A DNA stretch of 57,917 nt from the NCBI RefSeq assembly GCF_002608075.1, contig NZ_LAHA01000049.1, positions 1 through 57,917 of the forward strand, in the 5' to 3' direction. A program made the position numbers and the translations under genes. Below, one piece after another: positions 6,837 through 17,300 of this stretch (within the stretch, counting starts at the first letter, position 1; each line of letters begins with the position of its first letter). This DNA comes from Nostoc linckia z4. GTDB lineage: Bacteria > Cyanobacteriota > Cyanobacteriia > Cyanobacteriales > Nostocaceae. The notes beneath the pieces were generated by a model. That model did not search any database. It was given only the letters and a program-made list of their open reading frames with translations, and was not told the origin of the DNA.

Positions 6837-9800
6837 ATGTTTGTCAATACTTTCATCAGGCGTCCAGTTCTGACGACCGTCTGTACATTCATCATTTTGT
6901 TGCTGGGAAGCATTTGTATTCCGATCTTGCCGATTTCTCAGCTACCAGATCTCGCCCCGGTGCAAATCACTGTTAGCTCTAACAACATTGGTGCGGATGC
7001 TCAAACAACAGAAAGCACTGTTACTAATATTATTGAGCGCCAAATTAATGGCGTTAAAAATGTATCTTACATCTCTTCTAATACAGGTAATGACGGTTCG
7101 AGCAATATAACTGTTTCCTTCCCAACTAGTGTTAATAGCGATATTGCTCAAGTCAACGTTCAAAATAAAGAAGCCCTCTCTGAACCTCAATTGCCGGATA
7201 CTGTTCAACGAACTGGTGTCACCATTGAAACAGCATCAAGTAGTTTGCTTCTCGTCTATGGATTCTTTGCAGATAATAATGAATATGACAACATTTTTAT
7301 TAGTAACTATGTTGATTTATTCATTCTCGATCAAATTAAGCGAATCCCTGGTGTAGGAAAAGCTACGATTTTTGGAGAACGCAAATATGCAATGCGTCTG
7401 TGGCTCGATCCCAACAAGCTTGCTCAACATCAGCTAACTCCTCAAGATGTGACAACTGCCCTACAAGAACAAAATATTCAGGTGGGTGCAGGGGCAATTG
7501 GTAAGGAACCAGCACCAGATAATCAAAGTTTTGAATTTGCTTTACGGGCAACCAGTCGGTTCAAAGATGCGGCTGAATTTGGAGAGATGGTGTTAAAGGT
7601 GGCTCAACCTGGCGCTACTAACACCAACACCTTAGTTAAAGTCAAAGATGTCGGCCGAGTCGAACTAGGAGCAGAGAGCTATCTTGCTGATGCCAAATTT
7701 ACCCTCCCAGGAGATACTCCCAAGCCGGCTGTGGGTTTAGGGATATATCAACTTCCAGGTAGTAATGCCTTACAAGTTGCCCATGCAGTGGAAGACCAAA
7801 TCGCCACCTTAACCAAGAAATTTCCACCAGGACTCAGAGCGGAGTTAGCATTTGATACCACTCCATTTGTGGAAATTTCCTTAGAAGAGGTGCTACATAC
7901 TTTGGTTGAGGCGATTGTGCTAGTGGTGTTAGTAATTTTTGTTTTCTTACAAGACTGGCGCACCACAATCATTCCCACCATTGCGATCCCCGTGTCTTTG
8001 ATTGGGACATGTGCGGCTCTTTTGATTTTGGGATTTCAAATTAATACACTCACCTTATTTGGTTTTGTGCTGGCCATCGGGATTGTGGTGGATGATGCCA
8101 TCATTGTGGTGGAAGCCGTTGCAGTGAAACTAGAACAGGGCATGAAGCCGCTACAGGCAGCAGTGGAAGCCATGAGGGAGTTGACAGGGGCAATTATCGC
8201 CACTTCTCTTGTATTAATGGCGGTATTTATTCCCGTTGCATTTATTCCGGGTACTACTGGTATTGTCTACAAACAATTTGCCTTAACCATTGCTTGCTCC
8301 ATCGCCATTTCCACTTTTAATGCTTTAAGCTTCTCTCCGAGTATGGCAGCGATCCTTATGCGCCCAGCCCAGACTCCACGCGGGCCTTTGGGGTGGTTTT
8401 TTACGCAGTTTAATCGGGGATTTAGCTGGTTCACGCGCCGATACGTCAGATTTGTTAGCTTCCTTACCCATATTAAAGTGGTTGTAATTGGAGTTTTCAT
8501 TGCTGGTTTATTGGCAACGGGTTTCATGTACACAACAGTGCCTACCGGATTTATTCCAGAGGAAGACCAAGGCTACTTTTTTGTAATTGTCCAGGGGCCT
8601 GACGGAGTTTCTTTGAAATACACAGAATCGGTGATGGAAAAGGTTGCCAAGGAAGTTACGGCACTTCCAGAAGTCAGAGCTAGTTTTATGATTAGTGGCT
8701 TTGGTTTCGATGGCAATGCTTCTAATTTAGGCATCGCCTTTGCGAACCTGAAACCTTGGAAAGAAAGAACCGAACAATCTCAATCTGTTTATGGCATACT
8801 TCAGAGACTGAACAAAAAGCTGGGTGCTATTACCGAAGCTAGAGCGATCGCTGTGAATGCTCCACCTGTGAGAGGCTTAAGTACTACAGGTGGCTTTGAG
8901 TTTATCATTCAAGACCGCACAGGCAGTGCGCCGATTGAAAGTCTGGTTGAAACCACTCAAAAGTTCATTGCCGCAGCAAATAAAAAACCAGTTCTGCAAC
9001 GAGTCTTCACTCAGTTCACCGCAAACACTCCGCAATTTGACATCCAGGTAAACCGCAATCAAGCCAAAGCTCTCAATGTCGAGATTAATGATGTCTTTGG
9101 CGCTTTGCAATCTTACTTGGGATCGCAATATGTGAATAACTTCGTCCAGGGACAGCGACAGTACCGAGTATATGTCCAAGCAGATGGGGTTTACCGTGCA
9201 AATCCCGATGATATTAACAAGTTGTATGTTCGCTCAACAACTGGGGCGATGATTCCTTTGGGCAGTTTGGTGAAAATTACTCCCTTTGTGGGGCCAAAAA
9301 CAATCTCCCATTACAACTTATATCGCTCAATCAAAGTTCAAGGCGCTCCCGCTCCTGGTGCGAGTTCCGGACAGGCGATTAAAGCCATGGAAGAAGTCGC
9401 AGCAGAGGTGTTACCCCAAGGATTTGGTTACGAGTGGACAGGGACTTATCTGCAAGAGAAGACATCTGGAGGAGCCACTGGGCTGATTTTTGCTTTAGCG
9501 ATCGTGATTGTCTTTTTGGTGCTGGCGGCTCAATATGAAAGCTACATCGACCCAATTATTATTTTGCTGACAGTTCCTCTAGCGGTTTTGGGAGCAATGA
9601 CAGCGATTTGGTTGCGATCGAATATTTTTATGGCAGGTAGCCTCTTTCCCAAAGTCGTAGATGATATTTATTGCCAAGTAGGTCTAGTAACTTTGATTGG
9701 TCTAGCCGCTAAAAACGCGATTTTAGTCGTGGAATTTGCCAACCAACTGCATGAGCAGGGCATGAGCTACACGCGGGCGGCGGTGAAAGCCGGACAAGAA

Positions 9801-10115
9801 CGTTTGCGACCGATTTTAATGACTTCCTTTGCAGCACTGTTAGGATTTTTGCCCTTGGTGATTTCTGAAGGAGCCGGAGCAAGTAGCCGTTGGTCTTTAG
9901 GTACAGCCTTATTCGGAGGGCTGCTGCTTTCAACCTTCTTGAGTTTGTTCTTAGTGCCAATTCTCTACATTCTTGTTAAAACCTTGGCTCAATCTCTATT
10001 TTCTCGTCAGCGAGGGGGAGGCTCAAATCCACCTGATTTTCCAAATGAAACCTCAGATGGACACAGAGCATTGTCCATAGGCTCAAGTCAACAGCAAGAT
10101 GGCAGAGCTGTTTAA
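6837..10115 (+). CDS. RND-family (HAE1/AcrB-type) multidrug efflux transporter
   Basis: The 1092-residue protein is full length for an AcrB-type inner-membrane proton/drug antiporter. It starts with the typical MFVNTFIRRPVLTTVCTFII first helix. Two large periplasmic loops separate the twelve expected membrane helices. The proton-relay aspartates are present in helix 4 (GIVVDDAIIVVEA, Asp419-Asp420), as is the helix 10 lysine (GLAAKNAILVVEFA, Lys959). The C-terminal tail after about residue 1055 is unconserved and polar. No membrane-fusion or TolC gene is adjacent, so partners must be encoded elsewhere. No ribosome site is visible, because short repeats end within about six bases of the ATG. 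It is probably controlled by the divergent LysR protein. Confidence 0.95.
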   Translation: MFVNTFIRRPVLTTVCTFIILLLGSICIPILPISQLPDLAPVQITVSSNNIGADAQTTESTVTNIIERQINGVKNVSYISSNTGNDGSSNITVSFPTSVNSDIAQVNVQNKEALSEPQLPDTVQRTGVTIETASSSLLLVYGFFADNNEYDNIFISNYVDLFILDQIKRIPGVGKATIFGERKYAMRLWLDPNKLAQHQLTPQDVTTALQEQNIQVGAGAIGKEPAPDNQSFEFALRATSRFKDAAEFGEMVLKVAQPGATNTNTLVKVKDVGRVELGAESYLADAKFTLPGDTPKPAVGLGIYQLPGSNALQVAHAVEDQIATLTKKFPPGLRAELAFDTTPFVEISLEEVLHTLVEAIVLVVLVIFVFLQDWRTTIIPTIAIPVSLIGTCAALLILGFQINTLTLFGFVLAIGIVVDDAIIVVEAVAVKLEQGMKPLQAAVEAMRELTGAIIATSLVLMAVFIPVAFIPGTTGIVYKQFALTIACSIAISTFNALSFSPSMAAILMRPAQTPRGPLGWFFTQFNRGFSWFTRRYVRFVSFLTHIKVVVIGVFIAGLLATGFMYTTVPTGFIPEEDQGYFFVIVQGPDGVSLKYTESVMEKVAKEVTALPEVRASFMISGFGFDGNASNLGIAFANLKPWKERTEQSQSVYGILQRLNKKLGAITEARAIAVNAPPVRGLSTTGGFEFIIQDRTGSAPIESLVETTQKFIAAANKKPVLQRVFTQFTANTPQFDIQVNRNQAKALNVEINDVFGALQSYLGSQYVNNFVQGQRQYRVYVQADGVYRANPDDINKLYVRSTTGAMIPLGSLVKITPFVGPKTISHYNLYRSIKVQGAPAPGASSGQAIKAMEEVAAEVLPQGFGYEWTGTYLQEKTSGGATGLIFALAIVIVFLVLAAQYESYIDPIIILLTVPLAVLGAMTAIWLRSNIFMAGSLFPKVVDDIYCQVGLVTLIGLAAKNAILVVEFANQLHEQGMSYTRAAVKAGQERLRPILMTSFAALLGFLPLVISEGAGASSRWSLGTALFGGLLLSTFLSLFLVPILYILVKTLAQSLFSRQRGGGSNPPDFPNETSDGHRALSIGSSQQQDGRAV

Positions 10116-10137
10116 TGAGTATGTGGGTTATGGGGTA

Positions 10138-10290
10138 ATAGGGTTCGGGGAAAGGGGAAAGGGAAAAGGGGAAAGGGGAAAGGGAAAAGGGAAAAGGGAA
10201 AGGGAAAAGGGGAAAGAAAAAACCTTTACCCTTTACCCGGTTGGTGAGCTTGTCGAACCATTAACCTTTTCCCAAAACCAAATTCCGAGT
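10138..10290. repeat. GGGAAAAGG-type purine repeat with inverted partner
   Basis: From 10145 to 10225 the plus strand is almost pure purine made of GGGGAAA/GGGAAAA units. It is followed by CCTTTACCCTTTACCC and a GGTTGGTGAGCTTGTCGAACC repeat arm. Related copies are at 11819-12025, 14070-14290, 28270-28340 and 34800-35045. The stem formed with the pyrimidine side could act as a terminator for the RND gene, which is unproven. Confidence 0.85.
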
Positions 10291-10332
10291 TGAAAATGCA
10301 CAAAGCGAGCAGTATTGTCTCCCACCTCTTTT

Positions 10333-11433
10333 TTAAATTTGATAAGTCTGCCTGATTACTTTTTCTATCGAGCCTACACGATGATACTTTTCTATTAGTT
10401 CATGGGATTTTGTTTTTCGGTTGGCGAGCTGCTTTTTTAATGGTGTTAAAAAATCAACATCTGGGTCATCTTTTAGTGCGATTTCAGCAGCTTGTAATAC
10501 TTGTGTTGCGTTGTCGAAGATCTCTTCGTTGTCAAAGCCTTTTTTAGCAGACATTTGGTGCAAAGTTGCATCCGGAATTGTTGCTCTACCCAGTAAGGTT
10601 TTATCTAACACCAATCCTTTCAATAAGGCTAGTAAAGCTGCATAAATCGAGAAATCATCACAACTATCACAAGCCTTAAATTCAATACGACCTACTTCTG
10701 CGGGGATGCGGGCGATTTTTGTTAAGGAAGGTTTGCTACTAATTAGCTGTTCCTGTTTCTCAACAAAAACTAAGGCTGCGGATCTTTTTCCTGTTCGGAT
10801 AAATGTTCTGACTGATAGCCCATCCCATAAAGCTCCATTATAAAAAGGCGAGCTATAACTAAAAGGTACTATGTAGGGACTGTAATAAGTTAATTTTCTG
10901 CCAATATCAATTAAATCTACAACAGATAAATCTACTAATGAAATATTTAAATCTGGGCCGTATGTCACCATGTGAATATTAGCAGTTTGTTCGTCAGGTT
11001 GAACCTCTAAATTTTTGATTTCGTAATCATTTAATGGCGGTTGGGGAACAAAAACGGAATTGTATGGATTAAAACTGACTAAAACTGGCGAAAAACCAAA
11101 ATTAGCAGCAACCTCACGTAATAACTGAAAACTTTCTGATAATTCAGTGATGGCACCATGAATACTAGGATGTATAGTTGTTCTAATTTCGATACCTTTA
11201 GAATGACAGTCTATTACTTCCTCAGAATCGGCAAATCTTTCAAATCCCTCAATATACCATCTCTTTTGTTTAATACCCGCATCACCGACACGCAGCTGAG
11301 GATAATCGTTGGGGTATATGGGTAGCTTTTCAATAATTTGATTGAAATCAGCAAATTTGGTATGGGAAAAATCAGCAAACTTTCCTTGTTTGTTCAAGAA
11401 AGCGACTTCATGTTCAATGCCAAAAAGAAACAT
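10333..11433 (-). CDS. Glutamate-cysteine-ligase-like (GCS2 family) carboxylate-amine ligase
   Basis: The 366-residue protein begins FLFGIEHEVAF, the GxEhE-type ATP/Mg-binding motif of the GCS2 family. It continues with IEIRTTIHPSIHGAITEL near residue 90 and a C-terminal part rich in acid-ligand motifs (EVGRIEFKACDSCDDFS). Such enzymes form amide bonds between an amino acid carboxylate and an amine, glutamate plus cysteine in the classic case. It differs from the main cyanobacterial GshA that I recall, so the substrate is uncertain. It stands alone, convergent with the RND gene and divergent from the nitrogenase-associated gene, with an unusually repeat-rich upstream region. Confidence 0.7.
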   Translation of the reverse strand: MFLFGIEHEVAFLNKQGKFADFSHTKFADFNQIIEKLPIYPNDYPQLRVGDAGIKQKRWYIEGFERFADSEEVIDCHSKGIEIRTTIHPSIHGAITELSESFQLLREVAANFGFSPVLVSFNPYNSVFVPQPPLNDYEIKNLEVQPDEQTANIHMVTYGPDLNISLVDLSVVDLIDIGRKLTYYSPYIVPFSYSSPFYNGALWDGLSVRTFIRTGKRSAALVFVEKQEQLISSKPSLTKIARIPAEVGRIEFKACDSCDDFSIYAALLALLKGLVLDKTLLGRATIPDATLHQMSAKKGFDNEEIFDNATQVLQAAEIALKDDPDVDFLTPLKKQLANRKTKSHELIEKYHRVGSIEKVIRQTYQI

Positions 11434-12110
11434 TATGTATACCTTAATTAATAAAAATTAGCCTCGATAAGAAACGCGATTAATTGATGCTGTTCGGTTT
11501 GAGGAAAAAACAGTCTTTCGAGAATCAGGTCTGGTAAGTCAATGGCAAATCTTGAATTACACGCGAGTTAACTTTGGTTTGACTCATAGATACTCCATTA
11601 CACGCATTAACTTGTGCTTGTGAAAATAATTAGAAAATTTTCTCAAGAGGATTCTGAGATAGATTTTATATCAAGTCTGGTGGTTATGTGGCAAAAGAGT
11701 GGGGAGTGGGGATATTTTGTTGGAGAGCAACTTAGTATGAGGGCGATCGCTCTGTAATAAATGCCTATTGCAGTAAAATCTAGTGGTTCACCACGCAAAT
11801 ATTGACAGGTTTAGATTGGGGAAAGGGAAAAGGAAAAAGGGGAAGGGTTTAAAGCTTTTACCCTTGACCCCGCCTGTCAAAAAGACTTTGGCAGACTACT
11901 AGTAGTTCGCCAAGGCAGCTTGGCGGGGTCAAGGGTAAAGGGAAAAGGGGAAAGGTTTTAAATCCCTTACCCTTTTCCCCTTACCCTTTCCCCCGCCTGT
12001 CAAAAAGACTTTGGCAGACTACTAGCCTATTTAGATCCTAAAGTTAAGTTGATTTACAAGCTGCTACTGCACCCACTATCCTCACAGCCACCAGGTAGGG
12101 TAGCTTAGTA
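11434..12110. other. 677-base gene-free region with two inverted repeat modules
   Basis: The first 385 bases show no gene or RNA that I recognise. From 11819 to 12025 are two copies of a module made of GGGAAAAGG units, CCTTTACCC-type complements, and CGCCTGTCAAAAAGACTTTG with GGCAGACTACTAG. The copies are separated by a TAGTTCGCCAAGGCAGCTTGGCG inverted segment. The last 90 bases precede the nitrogenase-associated gene. Confidence 0.7.
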
Positions 12111-12821
12111 GTGACTAAGGAAAGCGTGAAAAATGAGTTTATGACAAGTACTGTTCAATCTCCCTACAGCAGCGAACAAGTAGCCGCTTGGTTGCGTGGA
12201 CTGCTGACTATTGCTTGGGCTGATGGTAATTATGACGAACAAGAACAAGAAATAATTGCCACCATTACTAAAGATGAATTAGCTCCTAAGATTGAATGGC
12301 AGGACTCGCCGGAGATTATTTCTCCTGAAGAATTAGCCGCAGTGTTGGGCAAAGGTACGCTGGCGGCGGAAAATTTCTTAAGGACAGCGGTGATGGTGGC
12401 GATCGCAGATGGTACTTATTCTCCCAGTGAAGATGACGTTCTGCAACAGTTCTGCCAAGCCTTAGAACAACCACAAAATATACTCGAAGCTCTCCGCCAC
12501 ACCCTAGAACACCCAGAGCAAATTACCCCCGCTATTTCTGCAACTGGATTGACAAAACGTCAAATTGATGCATTACGCCCCCTACGCGAGTGGCTTGATG
12601 GATTGGATATCGAAGACCCAAGAGTAGCCCGCTTTTTGTGTAAAATGATTCCCTCACAGTGTCCCTTTGAGCGGGATGTCACCTTATTTGGACACAAAAT
12701 CGTGCATATTCCACCGATGTGTAAAATTAATCCATTATACGAACAACTAGTGGGCTTACGTTTCCGTGCCCTTTCTTATTTGGCAGATAAATGCGGTGAA
12801 GATGTTTCGCCATATATTTAG
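12111..12821 (+). CDS. TerB-like plus Mo-dependent nitrogenase C-terminal domain protein
   Basis: The 236-residue protein has two parts. Residues 15-140 resemble the TerB-like helical fold (GLLTIAWADGNYDEQEQEII and a second VMVAIADGTYSPSEDDVL repeat with acidic metal-type positions). Residues 150-236 match the Mo-nitro_C family (LRPLREWLDGLDIEDPRVAR, then CKMIPSQCPFERDV, then IPPMCKINPLYEQL). That family is found mainly in cyanobacteria, often near nitrogen-fixation functions. Its biochemical role is not established. The start shown is a GTG preceded by AGGTAGGG. An in-frame ATG at 12141 (MTSTVQSPYSSEQ) is an equally plausible start. Three conserved cysteines in the second part could bind metal. 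Confidence 0.85.
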   Translation: MTKESVKNEFMTSTVQSPYSSEQVAAWLRGLLTIAWADGNYDEQEQEIIATITKDELAPKIEWQDSPEIISPEELAAVLGKGTLAAENFLRTAVMVAIADGTYSPSEDDVLQQFCQALEQPQNILEALRHTLEHPEQITPAISATGLTKRQIDALRPLREWLDGLDIEDPRVARFLCKMIPSQCPFERDVTLFGHKIVHIPPMCKINPLYEQLVGLRFRALSYLADKCGEDVSPYI

Positions 12822-12964
12822 TCTTGGACATTGAGCATTGGGCATTGGGCATTGGCTAAGATGAGCATATAGCCGTAACCTATTAACAGATCAACAAGTA
12901 GACGCACTCAAAGTTATCATTAATGACCTTGCACCCCAACTAAACGCATATCTAAAGTCAATTG

Positions 12965-13026
12965 GTAATGTTCCAAATGACCAATGACTGATGACTAATG
13001 ACTAATGACCAATGACTAATGACTAA
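12965..13026. repeat. AATGACT/AATGACC heptamer tract directly before obg
   Basis: At least six 7-base units (AATGACC, AATGACT, GATGACT) run up to three bases before the obg start codon at 13029. They replace any normal ribosome binding site. A shorter GGGCATTGG tract lies at 12832-12856. Confidence 0.9.
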
Positions 13027-13028
13027 TT

Positions 13029-14051
13029 ATGCAATTTATTGACCAAGCAGAAATTGAAGTTGCGGCTGGCAAAGGTGGCGACGGTATTGTGGCCTTCCGA
13101 AGAGAGAAATATGTGCCGGCTGGTGGCCCCTCTGGTGGAAACGGAGGCCGGGGTGGTTCGGTGATTTTCGTTGCCGATTCAAACCTACAAACCTTGCTGG
13201 ATTTTAGATATAATCATCGCTTTCAAGCCGAAAACGGTGGTCGTGGAGGCCCGAATAATTGCACTGGGGCAAATGGCAAAGATTTGATAATTGAAGTTCC
13301 CTGCGGTACAGCTGTTTATGATGCCGAAACTGGGGAATTGTTGGGGGATTTAATTGAGCCTCAGCAGACTTTAGATGTTGCCAAAGGTGGGAAAGGTGGA
13401 CTGGGAAATCAGCATTTTTTGAGCAACCGTAACCGCGCCCCAGAATACGCTCTCCCAGGATTACCGGGGGAAATCAAGCAGTTGCGCTTGGAGTTGAAAC
13501 TTTTGGCGGAAGTCGGGATTATTGGCTTACCAAATGCTGGTAAATCCACTTTAATTTCATCTTTATCAGCTGCCCGCCCAAAAATCGCAGACTACCCCTT
13601 TACAACTTTGATTCCTAATTTGGGTGTAGTACGGAAACCCACTGGTGATGGTACTGTTTTCGCCGACATTCCTGGATTAATTGAAGGTGCTGCCCAAGGT
13701 GCTGGACTAGGACATGATTTTTTGCGTCATATTGAGCGCACACGGGTGCTACTCCACTTAATTGACGCCACTAGTGATGATGTGATTAGAGATTATCAAA
13801 CGATTCAGCAAGAATTGAAAGCTTATGGCAGAGGTTTAACAGAGCGATCGCAAATTTTGGCGTTAAATAAAATTGATGCAGTGGATAGCGAAACTGTAGA
13901 TTTGGAAGCATTAGCTACCCAACTAAATCATCTCTCCTACGCCCCAGTTTTTTTGATTTCAGCAGTTACTCGCACTGGCATAGAGCCAATGTTACAGCAA
14001 ATCTGGGAAATTCTCGACCAAATTAAGCCGGCTGAAGAATTATTTCGATAA
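13029..14051 (+). CDS. obg: Obg/CgtA GTPase
   Basis: The 340-residue protein has the glycine-rich Obg fold (residues 1-158; many GGRGG and GGDG runs). It is followed by a GTPase domain with G1 GLPNAGKST at about 165, G2 PFTTL, G3 DIPGLIEGA, G4 NKID at about 280 and G5 ISAVT. Obg is an essential ribosome-associated GTPase acting in 50S maturation and stress responses. The C-terminal OCT domain of some Obg proteins is absent, as is common in cyanobacteria. It appears monocistronic, with repeats on both sides. Confidence 0.97.
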   Translation: MQFIDQAEIEVAAGKGGDGIVAFRREKYVPAGGPSGGNGGRGGSVIFVADSNLQTLLDFRYNHRFQAENGGRGGPNNCTGANGKDLIIEVPCGTAVYDAETGELLGDLIEPQQTLDVAKGGKGGLGNQHFLSNRNRAPEYALPGLPGEIKQLRLELKLLAEVGIIGLPNAGKSTLISSLSAARPKIADYPFTTLIPNLGVVRKPTGDGTVFADIPGLIEGAAQGAGLGHDFLRHIERTRVLLHLIDATSDDVIRDYQTIQQELKAYGRGLTERSQILALNKIDAVDSETVDLEALATQLNHLSYAPVFLISAVTRTGIEPMLQQIWEILDQIKPAEELFR

Positions 14052-14059
14052 TTATTAGT

Positions 14060-14295
14060 CATTAGTCATTAGATTTCTTGTAGAAGTGGGGAAAAGGGTA
14101 AGGGGTAATGGTTCGACAAGCTCACCAACCGGGGAAAGGGCAAATAAAAACCCTTTTCCCGGTTGGTGAGCTTGCCTGTCCTGAGCTTTGTCGTTGGCGT
14201 TGGCGTTGGCGAAGCCTCTCGTAGAGAAGCCTCTCGTAGAGAAGCCTCTCGTAGAGAAGGGTCGAACCATTAACCTTTTCCCCTTCCCCCCTATG
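14060..14295. repeat. Composite repeat region after obg
   Basis: The region contains GGGGAAAAGGGTAAGG units, two copies of an arm related to GGTTCGACAAGCTCACCAACC in opposite orientation, a triple GTTGGCGTT unit and three copies of GAAGCCTCTCGTAGA (14211-14260). An 81-residue frame across it is formed only by the repeats and is not a gene. The inverted arms may act as a bidirectional terminator between obg and the convergent histidine kinase. Confidence 0.85.
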
Positions 14296-14320
14296 AGCAA
14301 AAGTTACTTTTGCAAGAGGT

Positions 14321-17300
14321 CTATTGCCCTATATTGTGGAGACGATATAGGCTAGCGATCGCATCTATTAATTCCGCTGGCTCTACTGGTTTAGCTATAT
14401 GCTTGTTGTATCCTGCTGCTAGTACTTGCTTGGCGTTCACTTCTCCAGCGTAGGCGGTAAGTGCGATGGCTGGAATTTGTCCTCCCTGTTGTGGGGTTAG
14501 TTTTCTCAACTCTCGCATAAACATACATCCATCTACGTCTGGCATTCCAATGTCGCTTAATAGCACATCTGGTAGAGATTGCTTGAGGGCGGCTAGTGCT
14601 TCATTTGCTGATGGCACAGCTGTGACGCTGGCCCCATATTCCTCTAGCAAAAAAACAATGAATTCTCGCGTATCGGCATCATCGTCTACTACTAAAATTG
14701 TGACATCATTTAAATTTGAGGATGGCTCGGAGAGGTTAATGTCTTGTTTGCTCTCTGGAGGTTGTTGAATTAGTGGTAGCCTGACAGTAAAAGTTGCACC
14801 ACAATTCTCACCCGCACTTTGCACCTGCACTGTGCCGCCATGCAATTCTACTAAATGACGCACGATGGCTAATCCTAATCCCAATCCGCCAAATTTTCTA
14901 GTGGTGGTGCTGTTTTCTTGGCGAAAATATTCAAAAACATAGGGAAGAAAACTAGGCGCGATGCCTTTCCCTGTGTCGGTGACGGTGATTTGGGCATGGG
15001 GCATTGGGCATTGGGCATTGGGGATGGGAAGAGGACAAGGTAGACAAGGTAGCAATCTTTCTCCCCGAAGTTCTGATGGTCGGAAACCTCCGCTCAGACT
15101 TCTCTCCTTGTCTCCCTTGTCTCCCCCATCTCCCCCATCTCCCCATCTCCCCATCTCCCCATCTCCCCATCTCCCCATCTCCCCATCTCCCCATCCCCCC
15201 ATCTCCCCATCTCCCCATCTCTCCACCTTTTCCAGTCGAATATCAACTCGTCCACCCTCTGGTGTAAATTTCACGGCGTTTGAAAGCAGATTCCAAATTA
15301 CTTGCTGTAATCGACTGGAGTCGCCTAACACTGGTTCTAGATTTGGTTCTAGGTTGATGTGGATTTTAATGGATTTAGCTTCTGCTGACAGGCGTACTGT
15401 CTCCATTGCTGCGGAAATTACACCTACTAAATCAACTGGGAGGATATTTAAGCTGAGTTTACCTTGTAAAATTCGGGAAATATCCAACAAGTCTTCGATT
15501 AATTGAGCTTGTAATTGAGCGTTGCGTTCGATGGTTTTCAGGGCTTGAGGAATTGTTTTTTCATCTAGTTTTCTGGTTTGGAGTAACTTTGACCATCCGA
15601 GAATTGGGTTGAGTGGCGATCGCAATTCATGGGAAAGAACTGCTAAAAATTCGTCTTTGATGCGGTTGGCGTTTTCTGCTGCTTCCCGCGCAGTCTGTTC
15701 TATTTCGTATAAACGGGCACGTTCCATTGCTTGAGCGCATTGCTGTGCTAGTGCCAGCATGAAGGCGCGGTCATCTTGGCTCAATTGCTTATTTTCGGCA
15801 AAAGCTACGGTCATTCCGCCGATGGCACGTCCTTCAATGGTTAATGGAATGGATATCCAAGCTCCGTAATTATACTGGCTATATTCTTTGGCTAGATGTG
15901 AATAACGAGCTGCTCTTTCTGGTGTTGACTCTTGCCAAATAGGTTGTTTTGTGCGTACTGCTTCTGCCAGTGGCGCGGCTGTATTAATTGAGAATCGACG
16001 CCATGAGTTGACTAATTCTTCTTTATAACCAACTGCACGGATAATTTCTAGTTCTGTGCCGTTGTTAGTCACTAGTGCTACTAAAGCAGAACTGGCTCCT
16101 AAAGCTGCTATACCTTGCTCGACAATTACTTCAGCCACTTGTGCTGATGTTAAAGATTCAGAAAGGGCGGCGGTAATGGCTAACAAACGAGCAGTGCGAG
16201 ATGCAGCTTGTTCGGCAACTTGTTGAGCTTGCTGTGTTTCTGTGTAAAGTCGGGCGTTATCAACTGCGATCGCTGCCCGCCGAGCTAATTCTTCAGCTAA
16301 CATTAAGCTCTGACTATCGTAGCGGTGATTGGTACTAGATACTAAACTCAAAGCCCCTAATACTCGTCCCCTGACTACAAGCAACACGCACATTCCAGAC
16401 TGGGGATTTAGCTGTTGCAAGATTTGGAAATGATTGGCATTTGAAGTTAGTGCTTGTATCTGTTCTGAGGCAATAAAATGAATAATTTGTGATTTGCCAG
16501 AGCGAATTACTTCCGCAACACCTTTTGCCTGTGCCAAATTAGGCGGATAATTTTGTAACTCTTCTACTAATTCTTGTTTTGCTGGGTCGGCATGGAAAGC
16601 TGCAACCCGACGCATTGATTTGTTTTCACAAATCATATCAATTACGCACCAATCAGCTATTTCAGGTACTACTAAACGCGCTAAGCTTGCTAAGGTTGTC
16701 TCATAATCCAATGATGCAGCCAAAATTTCGCTAGCTTCAGCTAAAAAGCGTTGTTTATCTTGCGCTTGTTTGCGTTCGGTGATTTCTTGACAAATTGCAC
16801 CCACCCAAGTGATTTTGCTTGGTAGTGGAATTGGATAGTAATTTACTGACCAGTAGCGCTGCTTTCCTGGGGCTGCGGGTGTTTCTCCGCTAGTTTCTTG
16901 GGAAATAGATTCTCCAGTCTTCACCACATGACGAAAAGCTTCCGTAACTTCCTGGTGGACTCCTGGTAGCAATTCGGCAATTGTCTTACCAATATGCATG
17001 TCTTCGGGCAGACCGTTGATTTCAGCTAAAGCATGATTCAAGCGCACAAATCGCAATTTTTCATCCCATACGCCAATACCGATGGGGGCGTTAGTGAACA
17101 GCGTATCAAGCAGCACGTTAGCTTCCAGTAACCGATTTTGTTCTATTTCTAGCAGCGCCAGCAGTCGTTCCCGTTCTGTTTGTGCTTGCTTGCCTTCGGT
17201 AATGTCTACACACATGCCCACCCATTCAGTGATTTTCCCTGTTTCATTGACTATGGGCACACCACGTATAGCCATGTAACGGTATTCGCCGTCATGGCGT

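Noticed and set aside
11434..11818. Possible tRNA or small RNA gene in the gap before the nitrogenase-associated gene
   Set aside because: No cloverleaf, box motifs or stable long hairpin could be found by eye.
14055..14300. 81-residue minus-strand frame with a repeated TRGFSTRGF pattern
   Set aside because: It is composed of interspersed repeats (triple GAAGCCTCTCGTAGA) and has no gene-like features.
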